The position numbers were made by a program, and so were the translations under genes. From Diphasiastrum complanatum (lineage: Eukaryota > Streptophyta > Lycopodiopsida > Lycopodiales > Lycopodiaceae): a stretch of DNA of 64,000 bases. Below, one piece after another: positions 1 to 11,264 of this stretch. Position 1 is the first letter of the stretch; each line of letters begins with the position of its first letter. The notes beneath the pieces were generated by a model that saw nothing but the letters and a program-made list of their open reading frames with translations, was not told the DNA's origin and made no database searches. The DNA is taken from the NCBI GenBank assembly GCA_029204225.1, contig MU832220.1, positions 1 through 64,000 of the forward strand. The letters are read 5' to 3'.

Positions 1-439
1 AAAACATCCTTAAAAAAAATGTTGAAATATGCATACAAGGCAAGAGCCTAATCCCTCCAATTGAAAATGAGCTCAAAGAATGCATCAAGAGAGGTTAAAC
101 AGCACATAGTTCATTGATTTGTCAATGCAAGAAGGTATAATCCCTCGAGGACTCATGAGATGCTAAAGGACCCACGTGAGGTGTAGGATATTCTCAATTT
201 CTATTGTCTACTGTTTGAGACAGTTACATAAACAAGGGTCCATCATTTGAATAACAAACCCCCAAACTCTTGGGATTGATTCAGGCAATTTAATCACCAC
301 ACTCTACAAACGTCAAGGACCTCAAATCAACCTTGTAAGCATTAAAGAGAGTGCTATTGCAAAGATGCACCAATACTTTTATATAACTTTGTCCTATGCT
401 TATCAAAACTACATTATGATGATGTTAACAAGCAAGCAA

Positions 440-790
440 CCTCACTCACTTGACTTATGTGGTCTATTACTAAATGAGAAGGAAAGATATTTCAAAACGT
501 GAAGATTTCATGGAGCACGCTTTGCTTCTAAGAAGAAGCTATTTGCCAAAGGCCAAAAGAAAGACAAAGGTAACCCAACACATCGCAAGGTTCGAAGCAA
601 CAAATAAAAAAGTTGCAAGTCTCAGATCCAAAGTTCAAACTCCTCATCTACCCCAAGGATGATTCTCAATTACTTTGGAAAATACAAACACTCTGCTTTT
701 AAAGGCAAGAAGAAAACAACATGGTCAAGAGAAAGGATTCAAGAAGCAATTTGGCCACTTTGCACAACGAGTTGAAAGGGAGAGGGAAGA
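440..790 (+). pseudogene. Possible Ty1/copia Gag relic
   Basis: A lysine-rich stretch read across frames contains a leucine-rich piece resembling the 'LCGLLLNEKE' part of copia UBN2-type Gag. It is followed by a basic region and a run reading like FGKYKHSAFKGKKK. Frame changes and stops break it. No protease or integrase follows before 5 kb. The assignment rests on short motifs and general composition, so it is weak; it could be chance. Confidence 0.28.
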
Positions 791-2839
791 TGACACAAGG
801 CAAACTTGAGTGATTCTCTGATGTATTGAATATACATTGCACTTGTGGTGAATAATACATGGACTCTGTAGCTTCAAAAAATATGACTCCACAAAATTGT
901 GATTCGACACCTTTGAAACATTGAATGAAAATGGATCATAACATGAGTTTCTTTGATTCCTAGACAGATTGCAGAGCACACATTCTTTCAGGCTCCATAG
1001 TGGCCTAATTATGTTCTACATCAGTTTTGAGCAGAATCTTGGATTACTTGATGTAGCCAGCCTGCTTAAAGTAACCACAAGATACCATGGATGATAAGAA
1101 TAAGCTATGCACACGTGTCTTTTTCGTTATTCAAGAGGTAACGATGCATATTCAACTCATACAAGTCATCATGCATGTGTCCATGGATGGTGCAATCATC
1201 ATATGATTGCTTGGTCTATGGCAAAAATGATTGTTTTAGGTAATTTTTGACTAACTCATATGTTGGGTTGTGACACTCTCCTCTCTTTCACTCAAAAAAC
1301 ATTGATAATTACACAATGCACATTGCACACTTCCAAAAACAAAAATTTCTTATACCATACAGGTCCAAGGTAGGTAATCTGCTGATTTTGTAATTTGGAC
1401 CTTGAACAGGCGGGCAAACTCAGATCCCTGCCCTCCCCCACGTCCAGCCTGTTACATGCAAAAAACAAACCCTCAAACTCCGATAAACAACAAATTTATG
1501 GTTCTACAAAGACGAGTGCAGAAAAAGCTTATGCAATACTATCCTAATTATTACACCTTGCAAACATATCTACTCTTGCCCTTCCATCTGTGAAGGTTCC
1601 TATATAATGAACTTTGTAAGTTCCAAAAATGACGAGAAAAAAATTTGGCATTATTTGCACCATTGATGACTTTGAGTTTGCATAAACCTCATAGAACCAT
1701 ATGACAGAGATAACGAAAGTTCTAACCATGACAAGCCTCATAATCAGATACAAATTTTCATCTAGAATGTCAAACATGGGGTAAACAAATAATGACATGC
1801 AAGTATCATGAAACTTGTACTCCCTTTTCTTGAACCAATAATACTTTACAACCAAAAACAGAAGTAAATGTAAAGCTTCAGGTTTCAGGGATTAAAATAT
1901 AGAAGGGAAAGGGACAAGTCACAAATTCTACAATTATGGAAGGTTTTTTGAGTTCAAAATAGGTATTGATGACCTTCAAAATGGAATTAAAGCATATCAG
2001 CTACTATCACCCAAAAATAACATGCTCAGGCTAAATCCTTAAAAAATATGGAAGATTGAACCTGATCTTGACATCAATTGCGCAAAATCATCGTCATTTA
2101 CTTGTGTTTGAAAACCAGAGTTTCTGCAAAAACGACCAGATTTGAGGCATTTTCTGCCTTTGCATATTGGCTATTCTTGACTCTTATGCCTGAAGAAAAT
2201 TAAAACCAAGATCAGACACGTGTACGGTGAGAAAATGCAACCAGTTTCTCAATTCCTGCAGAGGTGGTGTGAAAATGTTCAAGTAGGCAAGTGAAAGAAG
2301 CAGCAGCATTTTTGGCAATAGTGGCACTTATGAACCATAGGGACAATGAAAATTCACATTGCATCATGAGAAAGGTAGCATCTGGCACATGGGTGTACAT
2401 CGCGGTTGTATCCATTTAGCCTAATCGGCAGAATTCTTGAAAAATAGATATCTGCATGACTAGAGGTCAATCAGAGCTCCCTTAAAAGTAATCATCTTTT
2501 GGGTTTACAAGATACTTCTAACAGATGATTGGAACCAAGGATACATTAATGGTCAACTAGGCTCATCTAAATACATTCATTTCTGGTACAGATAAAGTTA
2601 TTATAAATCTGGATTCTATTAAAGAAGAAGTATGCCAATTCATGCTCTCTCTTGTATACCCCCTCATATGGCTGATTGGATTCAAATTCGTGACCTCAGA
2701 TGGAGGACAGAATGTCTTCACCAAATGCAACTTATTGGAGGACGAACTTCTCCTGTTTATGCAACCTTTTTCTGTATAAACTTTCTCAAATACTCAAAAA
2801 AATAGCTAACACATAGACAAGCTTAAAGGGCAATCTTAC
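791..2839. other. Unassigned, mostly non-coding
   Basis: I see no recognisable domain, LTR end or RNA gene here. Open frames of 60-100 codons exist on the minus strand (1544-1855, 2212-2415) but show no family features. The segment lies downstream of the IQM-like exons on the minus strand, so 3' exons of that gene would be expected here. I searched for its conserved C-terminal motifs by eye and did not find them. Confidence 0.4.
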
Positions 2840-3625
2840 CAGTAGAAGAATGGCTGATGAGTTTCACTCTCCAGCCATACATCGTAGTAAAGGTGTAGAT
2901 TGTGACCATAACGATGTTTGGGATCAATCTGTACGTATACGGCCATCAAACTCACATGATACATGAGTATAATCATATAAGAACAGCTAATACCGTCACA
3001 CTGATGATATTCTTGATACTCTTGAAACACTTCTGAATTTTATAGACTAGTACGAGAAGCCTCAACTACCTACAAGGAGTTGCATCAAACAGAAAAAGGA
3101 AGACACTTTAATTCAGGTTAAATCAGATCTGTCCGAGTGTAACCAATGGCATGATGCATAAAACATTTATCAATCTAATCCAGGGAAAACAGTAGATTAC
3201 CACTTCAAGCCAATGCTCGGCAACAAGTTTTCTCGCCTTCTCATCTTTAGATAAACCATGGCCTACCTGTAATCGCAAATGAAATGCACAAACCAAAACT
3301 TTTGTCAGCAAAGCACAAACTCTATCAATTTTAAAGTGTTTAAAGGGTCTGTGGGATACTCCTCCTTAATAAAAGAGGCAACCTCAAAACTCATTTCCAG
3401 CACAACAATGTGGACGACCTAAAGATGATTATCTAAAATGTGAAATGAAACCTAATCTCTATAGCCCAAAAGCCAGGATGAATCCATAAAGTGGAAACTG
3501 GACTGAACACCTTAGAAGCCTTCGTTTTCAACTGTGCCCAGCGAGCAGCAGCTGTTTGATGCTTGTCATCGGTACAGAACTGCTCTGAAGTTTCTCTAAA
3601 TGTTGCTCCTTCGTTTAAATTCCAC
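2840..3625 (-). CDS. IQM-type calmodulin-binding protein, three internal exons (partial)
   Basis: Three minus-strand exons match consecutive conserved blocks of plant IQM (IQ-motif-containing, calmodulin-binding) proteins. Exon a is 3511-3625 (tail [15 protein letters not shown]). Exon b is 3201-3266, exactly 22 codons ([14 protein letters not shown]...HWLEV). Exon c is 2840-2928 ([18 protein letters not shown], ending in QPFFYW). Exons b and c have AG acceptors and all three have GT donors, and the frames join in phase. The spacing from the first Trp of exon a to ARW (29 residues) equals that in family members as I recall them. IQM proteins are plant-specific Ca/calmodulin-responsive factors. 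The N-terminal IQ motif exon and the C-terminal exons were not found, so this may be a gene fragment, a pseudogene, or a gene with long introns. The segment before ARW is divergent. Confidence 0.7.
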
Positions 3626-5028
3626 CTAAATGCTTATTAAAATCTAATTTTCTCAACAGCGTACGATAATGCAGATGCACCAAAATAGAATTCAATATTG
3701 ATCAGTCTGATTGAGGGCGGAGGTCCACGTTAGCTGCACTTTTAACCCAACCTGGTTAGATAAATGGCGCATCAGAGCCCCAATTGCCGTTGAACGTTTC
3801 AGTTAGGACTAACATGAAACATCGATCCCCCACTTGCCTTGGTATGTTATCTTCCTCAAATTCAGTTTCATTGATTTTCACCTGATGCTTGTCAATTCAC
3901 TCATTTCGGCATACAGGAGCATTATTGCTTTTCCCCTGATGCTTGTACTTGCATTCATTTCAGCACATAAGTGAGCGCAGTTTAAATGCAGCGTTATTGT
4001 GGCATTGAACATGTGGACGATGGAACTTTGACTTCCACAAAAAAGCAAGAACAGACTGAGATGATAAGCATTGCGACTGAAATCAAGGGGCTTGACAAGC
4101 ATAGAAGGAAATCCGTTAGCTAACCATGCTGTTTGAGTTCGGTTAGTGAGCACCAAAAAATACACCATTCAGTAAGTGCTAATTGAACGTGCAAACTCAA
4201 ATAATTTTCTTGACAACGAGTGGGGCACCAATTCACTTGGTTAAGTGCTAGTTACCTAATGGGATGCTGCTCCAGCAAATGACTCCGCCCTTAAGATGAA
4301 AATAGCTGAACTTCTATACCAGTTATTCAGAAAGTTAAGTTATTTGATGATTGAAATGACTAAGGCGACTGTTCGTAATATAGTTCTGTTTCAACAAAAT
4401 GTAGCCAATACTTTCTAAAAAATTCTCGTATGTGCATATACGGGTAATCACGAAAGTGATATCTGTGACCTCAACTGCGTCTAAGACCCTGACCAGCAAA
4501 AAATCACGTTAGAGCTAGAATTTGATGCCGTGTGAACGTCGGGCAGCTGAACAATAGCAATTCTCTATAGGAGATTGAAGCAGTACACACATTGACAATT
4601 GCGCTATAAAGAGATTCTTTGGCTTTTACATTACAAACATGCCCTCTTGCTAGTTACAAGTCTCTCAAAACTCGCGCTTCTGTGCCTCATTCAAACCAGT
4701 CCAGAGCTACAGCCTTCGCTAAGAAAATGGTACAATTCTAGCAGTTGTCAAAGCTAAAAAATATGACATATCATTCAGAATCTCACCGCAAACTATAAAG
4801 TTTAATCAGTACACATCTATTGGTAGTATGAGCACAAAAATCTGCTACAATATAACAACCCAGCACGTAAAAATAAAGCAAGCCGATCTGAAGGCCCCAG
4901 GGCTTTGGGCCTCCCCTACACAATGCCATTGTGCGAAGGTGGACACCGACTTGCCGTATGGTACGACCGCACGCGTGAACTAGTTTTTTTTTTTATGCAT
5001 TTATAATGCAAATTTTTTTACATTTGTG
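3626..5028. other. Unassigned spacer upstream of the IQM-like exons
   Basis: Upstream exons of the IQM-like gene would lie here on the minus strand, but I could not identify an IQ motif. It contains the imperfect duplication at 3875-3978. A short GC-rich patch at about 4890-4980 stands out from the AT-rich surroundings. No other feature is supported. Confidence 0.35.
3875..3978. repeat. Imperfect tandem duplication, about 50 bp x 2
   Basis: Two adjacent units each begin TTTTC(A/C)CCTGATGCTTGT and continue with a CATTTC-rich segment. Units are about 3875-3928 and 3929-3978. They differ at several positions. Confidence 0.6.
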
Positions 5029-5087
5029 GTGGAATGTGCATGTGGATAGCCAATGATGGGCTGCCACATTGCACATGCACATTCCAC
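5029..5087. repeat. Inverted repeat / hairpin
   Basis: The left arm GTGGAATGTGCATGT (5029-5043) is matched by its reverse complement ACATGCACATTCCAC at the right end (to 5087). The imperfect pairing continues inward and the loop is short. It sits next to a purine-rich stretch (5091-5140) and just upstream of a copia relic. It could be a small foldback element or the end of one. Confidence 0.6.
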
Positions 5088-5238
5088 CGCAGAGAGAGGA
5101 AAGAGAACGCACATTCCGTAGAGAGAGGAGAGGGGTCCTAACCCTAAGGAGGCAAAAAAACTTTAAGTCTTCAAAAGCCTGGATGATGCTTTTTCTTTTT
5201 CAGACTTAAAGCTTTGAGTGATGAACTAGCATGCATTA

Positions 5239-5556
5239 GTGAAAGCATTAAGGATGTGGAGCTTGTTCACGTTCTTCTTAATGGCTTTTTGCTATTCAAA
5301 AGACATTGCTAAGTATGGATGCTTGGAAGAGGTCTTGGTGGCTGAAGAGTTTAGACTCCAAGCAAGAGGAGGATCATCTTCTACATCTCAAGTTGGAGAG
5401 GAGGAAGCTATGTTCTCAAAAGACAACTTCAAGGGAAAAGGCCAAAGGAAATGGTCAAAAGAGAAAGATCAAGGTGAGCCTTCTACTTTTGTTGGCAAGA
5501 AGAAAGATAGATCCAAGCGAAAATGTTTCTATTGTGGAGGAGAGAGATCAAGGTGA
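5239..5556 (+). pseudogene. copia-1 Gag C-terminal part with zinc knuckle
   Basis: Upstream, across a frameshift, the text reads like the typical copia Gag segment ELACI...ELVHVLLNG. The open frame continues into a lysine-rich linker and ends in CFYCGG, the start of a CCHC knuckle. The rest of the knuckle is lost to a frameshift. Gag would package the element RNA; this copy cannot make a full protein. Confidence 0.7.
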
Positions 5557-5635
5557 GAAGCAAACCAATCTAACTCTTGAGTGCAGATGGTGTTGATGAA
5601 CAAAATTCAACTTATAGGCTAATCATGGAGATATT

Positions 5636-5796
5636 GATTCTTGGCGGATTGATAGTGGAGCTACATCACATATGACATATCATGAGGAGTATTATTCATC
5701 ATTGATGGCATTTGAAGGTGACAAGAAGGTGATCTACATGGCCAATGATGATGAGTGTGCAATCAAAGGGATTGGCACAATTCCTATTTCCCTCTG
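5636..5796 (+). pseudogene. copia-1 protease fragment
   Basis: The segment reads DSWRIDSGATSHM, the copia aspartic protease active-site context with catalytic Asp in DSGA. It continues to a GIGTIPIS motif typical of the domain's second half. A stop follows at about 5797. Upstream and downstream frames do not join. Confidence 0.8.
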
Positions 5797-5939
5797 CTGA
5801 TAGGAATGTGAATTTGAAGGATATTTTGTCAATTCCATCTGATCAAGGAGGAGGATGAATTGATTGCAAAAGGACAGAAGAAAGATAACTTCTTCAAACT
5901 TGATTCTTGTGTTGTTGCTAACCAACTCAGATGTATGGA

Positions 5940-6600
5940 AACAGAGCAATTGTCAATGCAAGAGGTATGTCACAAGAGATTGGGACATCTCAACTAAATG
6001 TTCTTTATCAAAGTCACGTAGGTTACCTTACAAGAGATCTACATCAAGGTCAAGTAAGCCTTTTCAAATTGTGCATTCGGATATTCAAGGTGTTAATACA
6101 ATTACCAATGGAGGTGCTAAGATGTATGCGACTTTTATTGATGATTTTAGTATATTTTGTTGGGTGTATCTACTAAAGAGCAAAGATGAGGTGTTTGATG
6201 TCTTTGTCAAGTTCAAGATTGCAAGGGAGTTCCAACTTTCTACAAAGATCAAGTGCTTGATGAGTGACAATGGTGGTGAGTACATGTCTACCAAGAGTCA
6301 AAGCATTTTGTGATGAAAATGGGATCAAGAGGGAGTACACAAGCCCAAGGACACCACAATAAAATGGAGTGGCCAAGAGGAAGAATAGAACCTTATGTGA
6401 AGCAGCCAAATCCATGAGGTTAGGTGAAAATATTCCTAAATCCTTTTGAGGTCAAGCTTTGTTGTGTGCTGATTTTCTATGCAATAGATGGCCGAGTGTG
6501 GTATTGGATGGTAAAACCTCTTTTGAGGTCTTGTTTGGTAGGAAGCCGAGTGTCAAGTTTTTCCAAACTTTTGGATGCATTGGCTATATCAACACTTGAT
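5940..6600 (+). pseudogene. copia-1 pre-integrase and integrase relic
   Basis: A broken RLGHLN motif of the GAG-pre-integrase zinc region lies at about 5960. The integrase core follows, with the first catalytic Asp in the HSDIQG context (6080-6082) and the second in DNGGEY (GAC at 6266). Then comes the C-terminal copia motif FEVLFGRKPSVKFFQTFGC near 6515-6575. Frames change at about 6312 and 6430, and stops interrupt the third catalytic region, so no active integrase can be made. Confidence 0.82.
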
Positions 6601-6984
6601 GATAGGACAAAAGAGGATCCATCTTCAAAGAAAGGTATATTTGTTAATTATAGTGAGGTGAGCAAGGCTTAGAAATTTTATATTCCTTCAACTAAGAAAG
6701 TGGTTACTGGAAGAGATGTCATTTTTTATGAGGGAAACTTTCCAAAAGTTTCTTCAAGTGGTGGTGTGGATCTCGGATCTAACATTCTTGATGTTGATGA
6801 CATTGATGATACTTTGGATGTTGATGTTGAAGATCCTAAGTTCAAATTAAAAGCCAAGAAGGACATCAAGGCAAAGGCAACAACCTTTGAGGCTCACTTA
6901 TGATGAAAAAGGTAAGCAAGTTGTTGGTGGTACAAACTGTGCCTTCCTAATATCTTTTTATGAACCTACATGTGTAGGAAGACA

Positions 6985-7362
6985 AAAAGAGGAGTGGATC
7001 CAAGCAATGGATTTTGAGTATCAAGCTCTTATGAAGAATGACACATGGATATTGGTGGAACTTCCAAAGGACAAGAAGGCTATTGGATGCAAGTGGATTT
7101 TCAAAGTGACGACAAACCAAGATGGATCAATCAACAAGTACAAGGCAAGGTTGGTGGCAAAAGGGCAAGCTCAATAGTATGGAATTGACTATGATGAGAC
7201 CTTTTCACCGATGGCAAAGATGGTAAGCATTCAGGTCATCACATCTCTTACAATACTCTTTGGATGGGATCTATGGCAATTGGATATCACAAATGCATCT
7301 TGAGGAGGAGGTGGTTATGGAGCAAATGAGGGCTACATTTAACATGGCAAGCCTAATCATAT
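6985..7362 (+). pseudogene. copia-1 reverse transcriptase, N-terminal half
   Basis: The text reads EEWIQAMDFEYQAL..., then KKAIGCKWIFKVTTNQDGS and KARLVAKG, the standard start of copia reverse transcriptase. A TAG at 7175 falls where Gln is usual (GYAQQYGIDYDETF context). The region through GWDLWQLDITNAS is recognisable, with a small deletion at about 7305, and it ends near the GKPNH motif. The palm with YxDD is absent. Confidence 0.85.
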
Positions 7363-7699
7363 GCAGACTTTACTGGAGATCAAATGAATAGAAAATCCAT
7401 AAGTGATCATGCTATTTTCATAGGTGATGGAGCTATCTCATGGATTTCAAAGAAACAAGCAACAATCTCATTATCTTCTAGTGAGGCCGAGTACAAAGCC
7501 TTGACTTCATGCACAAAGGAGATGCTTTGGACCAAAAGTATGGTAATGAATTTTCACTTGCTGGATTTTTCAGAGAGTCCAATCATCTTTTGAGATAACC
7601 TTTCAGCCCAAATATTGGCAAGGAATCCTATTTTTCATGCAAGGAGCAAGCATATTAAAGTGGCTTATCATATACCATGTCAAAATTTGGTGGTGTAAC
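7363..7699 (+). pseudogene. copia-1 RNase H
   Basis: It begins YADFTGDQMNRKS, where copia RNase H starts with the conserved YADxxGD. It continues through ISWISKKQATISLSSSEAEY, the most conserved block, and SKHIKVAYHI. This copy is open to a TAA at 7697 apart from a stop near 7592. It is fused directly to the RT N-terminal half by an internal deletion. Confidence 0.85.
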
Positions 7700-7735
7700 A
7701 AAAACAAGTACTAACACAAGAGTAGAATGTAATAT

Positions 7736-7793
7736 TGTTGGAGGGTTTGTGGATCCCAAGGCAACCCTAACCCTAGTTAATAAGTGAGAGGGG
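7736..7793 (+). repeat. G1 5' LTR, first piece
   Basis: It matches the start of the 3' LTR at 12096 (TGTTGGAGGG, then CCCAAGGCAACCC and AAGTGAGAGG). It is preceded directly by the target duplication AATAT. Confidence 0.8.
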
Positions 7794-7856
7794 TTGTGGA
7801 AATCTGCAAAATTGGACCAAGAATGGATCCTAAAATGATCCACAAGAGTGATTGGA

Positions 7857-8552
7857 TGTGAAAATTCAAACATATGGGAATGCCCTAAAGTGTGTGATTG
7901 ATCTCCTAAGCAAGCTTGTGCACTTGTCAATGGACTCTAGATTGATTAACAAGATCTAGATCAAGAAACCAAGGCACAGAGGGAAAGATGGATGCATTTG
8001 TTGATGACCAAAGTTCATACACATGAAAGGAAGTGCTTCTTGACAAAACTAAGCTCCTCGGGTAGAGAGAGAATAGAGCTAATTCAACTCGTGTAGAGAG
8101 AGAAGATTAGACAAGCAAATCTCACCAACAAAGGTTTGACTCAGAAACTCAACTTAGATTAATGAAGGGAATGAAAGTACATATAGAAACTTGTGGAGAT
8201 CCATGCTTGATTCTTATTAGACCCCTTAAACATAGCCTCTCTAACCCTATTGGATGAGTGATTAATCATCTCTAACTTTCGATTGGACCCTTCCAACAAA
8301 TCTCTCACTTATGATTGGACCCTTTGACTTTTGCCAGCACATTGACTTGATCACTCATCAAATTACATCTGTCACATGTGTCACTACCTGTAGTTTGCAT
8401 CACAATCTAGTTTTTGCCAAATTGAGGATTTACATGTGGAATTGACTATTTTGACTTCTATGCCAATTTTGACCATATCGAACTTCTACACCAAGATGCT
8501 TGAAACTAAATCTTTATAATACCCCTAAAGTCAACATGACTAAACTATTTTT
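7857..8552 (-). repeat. F1 3' LTR, truncated
   Basis: It is highly similar to 9580-10394 over its length, including the TCGGGTAGAGAGAGAATAGA block and the end ATTTTCACA. It lacks the first part of the LTR, where Gag sequence joins at about 8552. Confidence 0.85.
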
Positions 8553-8553
8553 T

Positions 8554-8825
8554 GTGTCCCAAGCCTCCTTGGATGTGGTACATGAGCCAATATCACACAA
8601 CAATTCATTTAAAGCATTTATCTTTATGATATGTAGAGCCATCCTAGCTCTCCTTTTGTACTTTTGGACCTCTTGGAGCCCTTGATGCTCCTCCTCAAGT
8701 CCTAGCACAATCTTCATCACATCTTGGAGCACCAAAATGGACTCCATTCTAGCCTTCCAAATAGAATAGTTGGAGGTAGATAGTCTCTCACTAGATTCCA
8801 ATAGAAAGAAACCCATAGATGCCAT
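8554..8825 (-). pseudogene. Family F Gag, N-terminal fragment
   Basis: It opens with MASMGFFLLESSERLSTSNY and continues RMESILVLQDVM, matching the Gag starts at 21305 and 51944. The frame reaches KEAWDT and then runs into LTR sequence. The Gag N-terminal domain (UBN2 type) is therefore cut at about residue 90. The start ATG is placed as in the other two copies. Confidence 0.8.
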
Positions 8826-9563
8826 GTAATAGTGAAGACTCCTTGTGATTTAGACTATAAAATGTTGCTTCTCTCTCACTATAGGGTCCTTGAAAGGTGT
8901 ACTACCAACTCCTACGCAATATCTTGCAACAAAATGTGAGACGGATCTCACTAGATCTACCAATCTCTCTCAAACTAGATCAACCTCTTATCAATTGATG
9001 GAGTATAGGCAAAGTTTGGGTCAAACTATCTTTGGCACATGTGAAACACTCCTAGAATCCACAAATCACTCAAATACAAGCCAATTGTATGAAAGAAAGT
9101 GGTTGTGACCTCAAAATGATGACTAGATCTCAAATAGATGACATTGGCAAGCCTCTTGTTGAATTTTTAAGAACTAGCAAGATATGATCAGACCAAATGT
9201 GTCCACACAGGTCTAGGTGCCCTACCTAACCCTCTTCAAACGCTTATAACTTTTGATTGGCTCTACCAAATGGATTGAAACAAATTGCTACAAAAACTAG
9301 ATAAAACTGCTTTCAAATAAACTATCTAGCACCAAATCTAGATCTAACTTGGAAGAGAACTTTCCAAATGAATTTGGATGTACTTCACATGTGCCTAAGC
9401 AGGGAATTTAGTACAGTACCTGAAATGATTCAATCATTATGATAATGAACCCTCTTGATCCAAATTTCCTTGAGATAGCATGGGAGATGCAATCAAGACT
9501 CTCTAGATCTTGATTTTCATTAAATTTTTGAAACTATGGATGATAGATGCATCAAATACTTAG
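8826..9563 (-). other. F1 untranslated leader
   Basis: Non-coding sequence between the primer site and Gag ATG. It is collinear with the leaders at 20687-21304 and 52839-53601 (shared blocks include CTCCATCAATTGAT and GGGCACC). It contains several CACATGTG-type palindromes. Confidence 0.75.
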
Positions 9564-9579
9564 GTAGGCTTTGATACCA
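9564..9579 (-). other. F1 primer-binding site (tRNA-iMet)
   Basis: On the minus strand, TGGTATCAAAGCC directly follows the LTR end. TGGTATCAGAGC is complementary to the 3' end of plant initiator tRNA-Met; one base differs here. Confidence 0.85.
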
Positions 9580-10394
9580 TGTGAAAACTCACACATATGG
9601 AAATGCCCTAATGTGTGTGATTGATCTCCTAAGCAAGCTTGTGCACTTGTCAATGGATTCTAGATTGATTTCCAAGATCTAGATCAACAAGAAACCAAGG
9701 CATAGGGGCAAAGATGGATGCATTTGTTGATGACCAAAGTTCATACACATGAAAGTAAGTGCTTCTTGAAGAAACTAAGTAAAATTAAGCTCCTCTCCGC
9801 GGGTAGAGAGAGAATAGAGCTAATTCAACTAATGTAGAGAGAGAAGATTAGACAAGCAAATCTCACCAGCAAAGGTTTGACTCAAAAACTCAACTTAGAT
9901 TAATGAAGGGTATGAAAGTACATATAGAAACTTGTGGAGGTCCATGCTTGATTCTTATTAGACCCCTTAAACATAGCCTCTCTAACCCTATTGGATGAGT
10001 GATTCATCATCTCTAACTTTTGATTGGACCCTTCCAACAAATCTCTCACTTATAATTGGACCCTTTGACTTTTGCCAACACATTGACTTGATCACTCATC
10101 AAATTACATCTACACATGTGTCACAAGCCTAACTACCTATAATTTGCACCACAATCTAGTTTTGGCCAAATTGAGGCTTTACATGTGGAATTGACCATTT
10201 TGACTTCTATGCCAATTTTGACCCTATCAAACTTCTACACCCTTGAAACAAAATCTTTATAATACCCCTAAAGTTAACATGACTAAACTATTTTTACTGT
10301 TTCTACATGTGGGGACATGCTCCACACATGTGATATTTTCTCACAAACTAAAAACACCAAAAGTATCCAAGATAGATTTTGACAATTTTTCACA
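9580..10394 (-). repeat. F1 5' LTR
   Basis: About 815 bp with TGTGAAAA...TTTTCACA ends. It is followed by the primer site on its minus-strand 3' side. It is a full-length reference for family F in this window, together with the solo copy at 60243. Confidence 0.85.
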
Positions 10395-11076
10395 TAAGTC
10401 ACCCGATGATCACATAGTTATTTGATTAGTTACAAGTTAATAAAAAGACTTTAGGCCTTTTTGCGAGACTTTTAATGTCGCAAGCCTAAAAGTCAAGTTA
10501 GTGAATAAAGTTGGGACTCCCACCAAAATTGGCTCAAATTCAAATTGGTTCCCTCCAATTATTGAATGGGTTCCCACTCTTTTTTTAGTTTGAATAGTAG
10601 GAAGGTAGAAATGGGCCAATAGGATTTTGAGGCCCAAACCCTCCTCTCTACTATAAATAGGGGCAAACTCGAGTTGCTCCTCATATTCTCTCTTCAAGCG
10701 ATAGAGCCTCTTATGGAATGGATAGGAAATGTCCTTGCTCGTCTTCTTTCTTCCTCCAATTCTCATGCTTTGTTTGGATTTATCAATTGTTGGATTTGCT
10801 AGTTGTTGGAATTTATCTTTATTACACTTTTTGTGAGAGAGAAAGGGAGAGAGAGAAAGAGTAAGCTATTTTCATTGTGGATTTAGGATTAATGGTTGTA
10901 GTTTGGTAGTGTTCATGGATGATAGAGTTAGATGTGGATCTTCCATTCATGCTAAAATATGAGATTTGCTATTGCTCTTACGGGATCGAACCTCCGCGGG
11001 ACGACTAACTTCATCTCCTTCATGCTTGTCTGCTTGGATCTTGGGTTGAGGCTAGGAAGGAAATAGCCCCAGTACA
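10395..11076 (+). repeat. G1 5' LTR, second piece
   Basis: It resumes the LTR from ACCCGATGATCACATAG and runs to the terminal TACA at 11076. It is collinear with 12178-12853, including the TATA box and a GAGAGAGAAAGAG tract at about 10840-10862. Confidence 0.85.
10651..10660 (+). promoter_or_regulatory. TATA box in G1 5' LTR
   Basis: CTATAAATAGGGG lies mid-LTR and is conserved in the 3' LTR at 12420. The position suits a U3/R boundary promoter. Confidence 0.6.
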
Positions 11077-11080
11077 ATTT

Positions 11081-11098
11081 TGGAGCCGTTGCCGGGGA
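11081..11098 (+). other. G1 primer-binding site (tRNA-Asp type)
   Basis: TGGAGCCGTTGCCGGGGA begins 4 bases after the LTR end. It differs at one position from TGGCGCCGTTGCCGGGGA, the complement of the plant tRNA-Asp 3' end used by many Ty3/gypsy Tat/Athila-like elements. Confidence 0.8.
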
Positions 11099-11264
11099 GC
11101 TACGCCAATTTTTCAGTTTACAACATGTTCGTTGGATGGTTAGCTTGCATTTAGGCATCTTGGTCTTGGCATGCTAGGGTTAGCTTTGCATTATGGATGT
11201 GATTTGTGAGAGTTATGTCCAAAAACGTTCAAAAAATGAGTGGTGACTGTATTTTCTATTTTTT

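Larger units (their letters stand above)
5190..7730 (+). mobile_element. Ty1/copia retrotransposon relic (copia-1)
   Basis: Domains occur in copia order: Gag with zinc knuckle, aspartic protease, pre-integrase and integrase, reverse transcriptase N-terminal half, then RNase H. Many frameshifts and stops separate them. The second half of reverse transcriptase (with the YxDD active site) is deleted, so the RT run at about 7360 passes straight into RNase H. I see no LTR of its own. G1 inserted at 7731-7735, just after the RNase H region. Confidence 0.85.
7857..10394 (-). mobile_element. Copia-type element F1, internally deleted, nested in G1
   Basis: On the minus strand the order is 5' LTR (10394 to 9580), tRNA-iMet primer site, untranslated leader, the first 90 codons of Gag, then a deletion joining Gag to the middle of the 3' LTR (8552 to 7857). 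LTR termini are TGTGAAAA...TTTTCACA. Everything from mid-Gag through pol is missing. No target duplication is visible at its ends (TTGGA versus TAAGT). Confidence 0.82.

Noticed and set aside
725-979. 84-codon minus-strand open frame
   Set aside because: Overlaps the possible Gag relic on the other strand; no domain or conserved motif.
2212-2415. Minus-strand frame downstream of the IQM-like exons, tested as a 3' exon
   Set aside because: No match in any frame to the conserved C-terminal IQM motifs.
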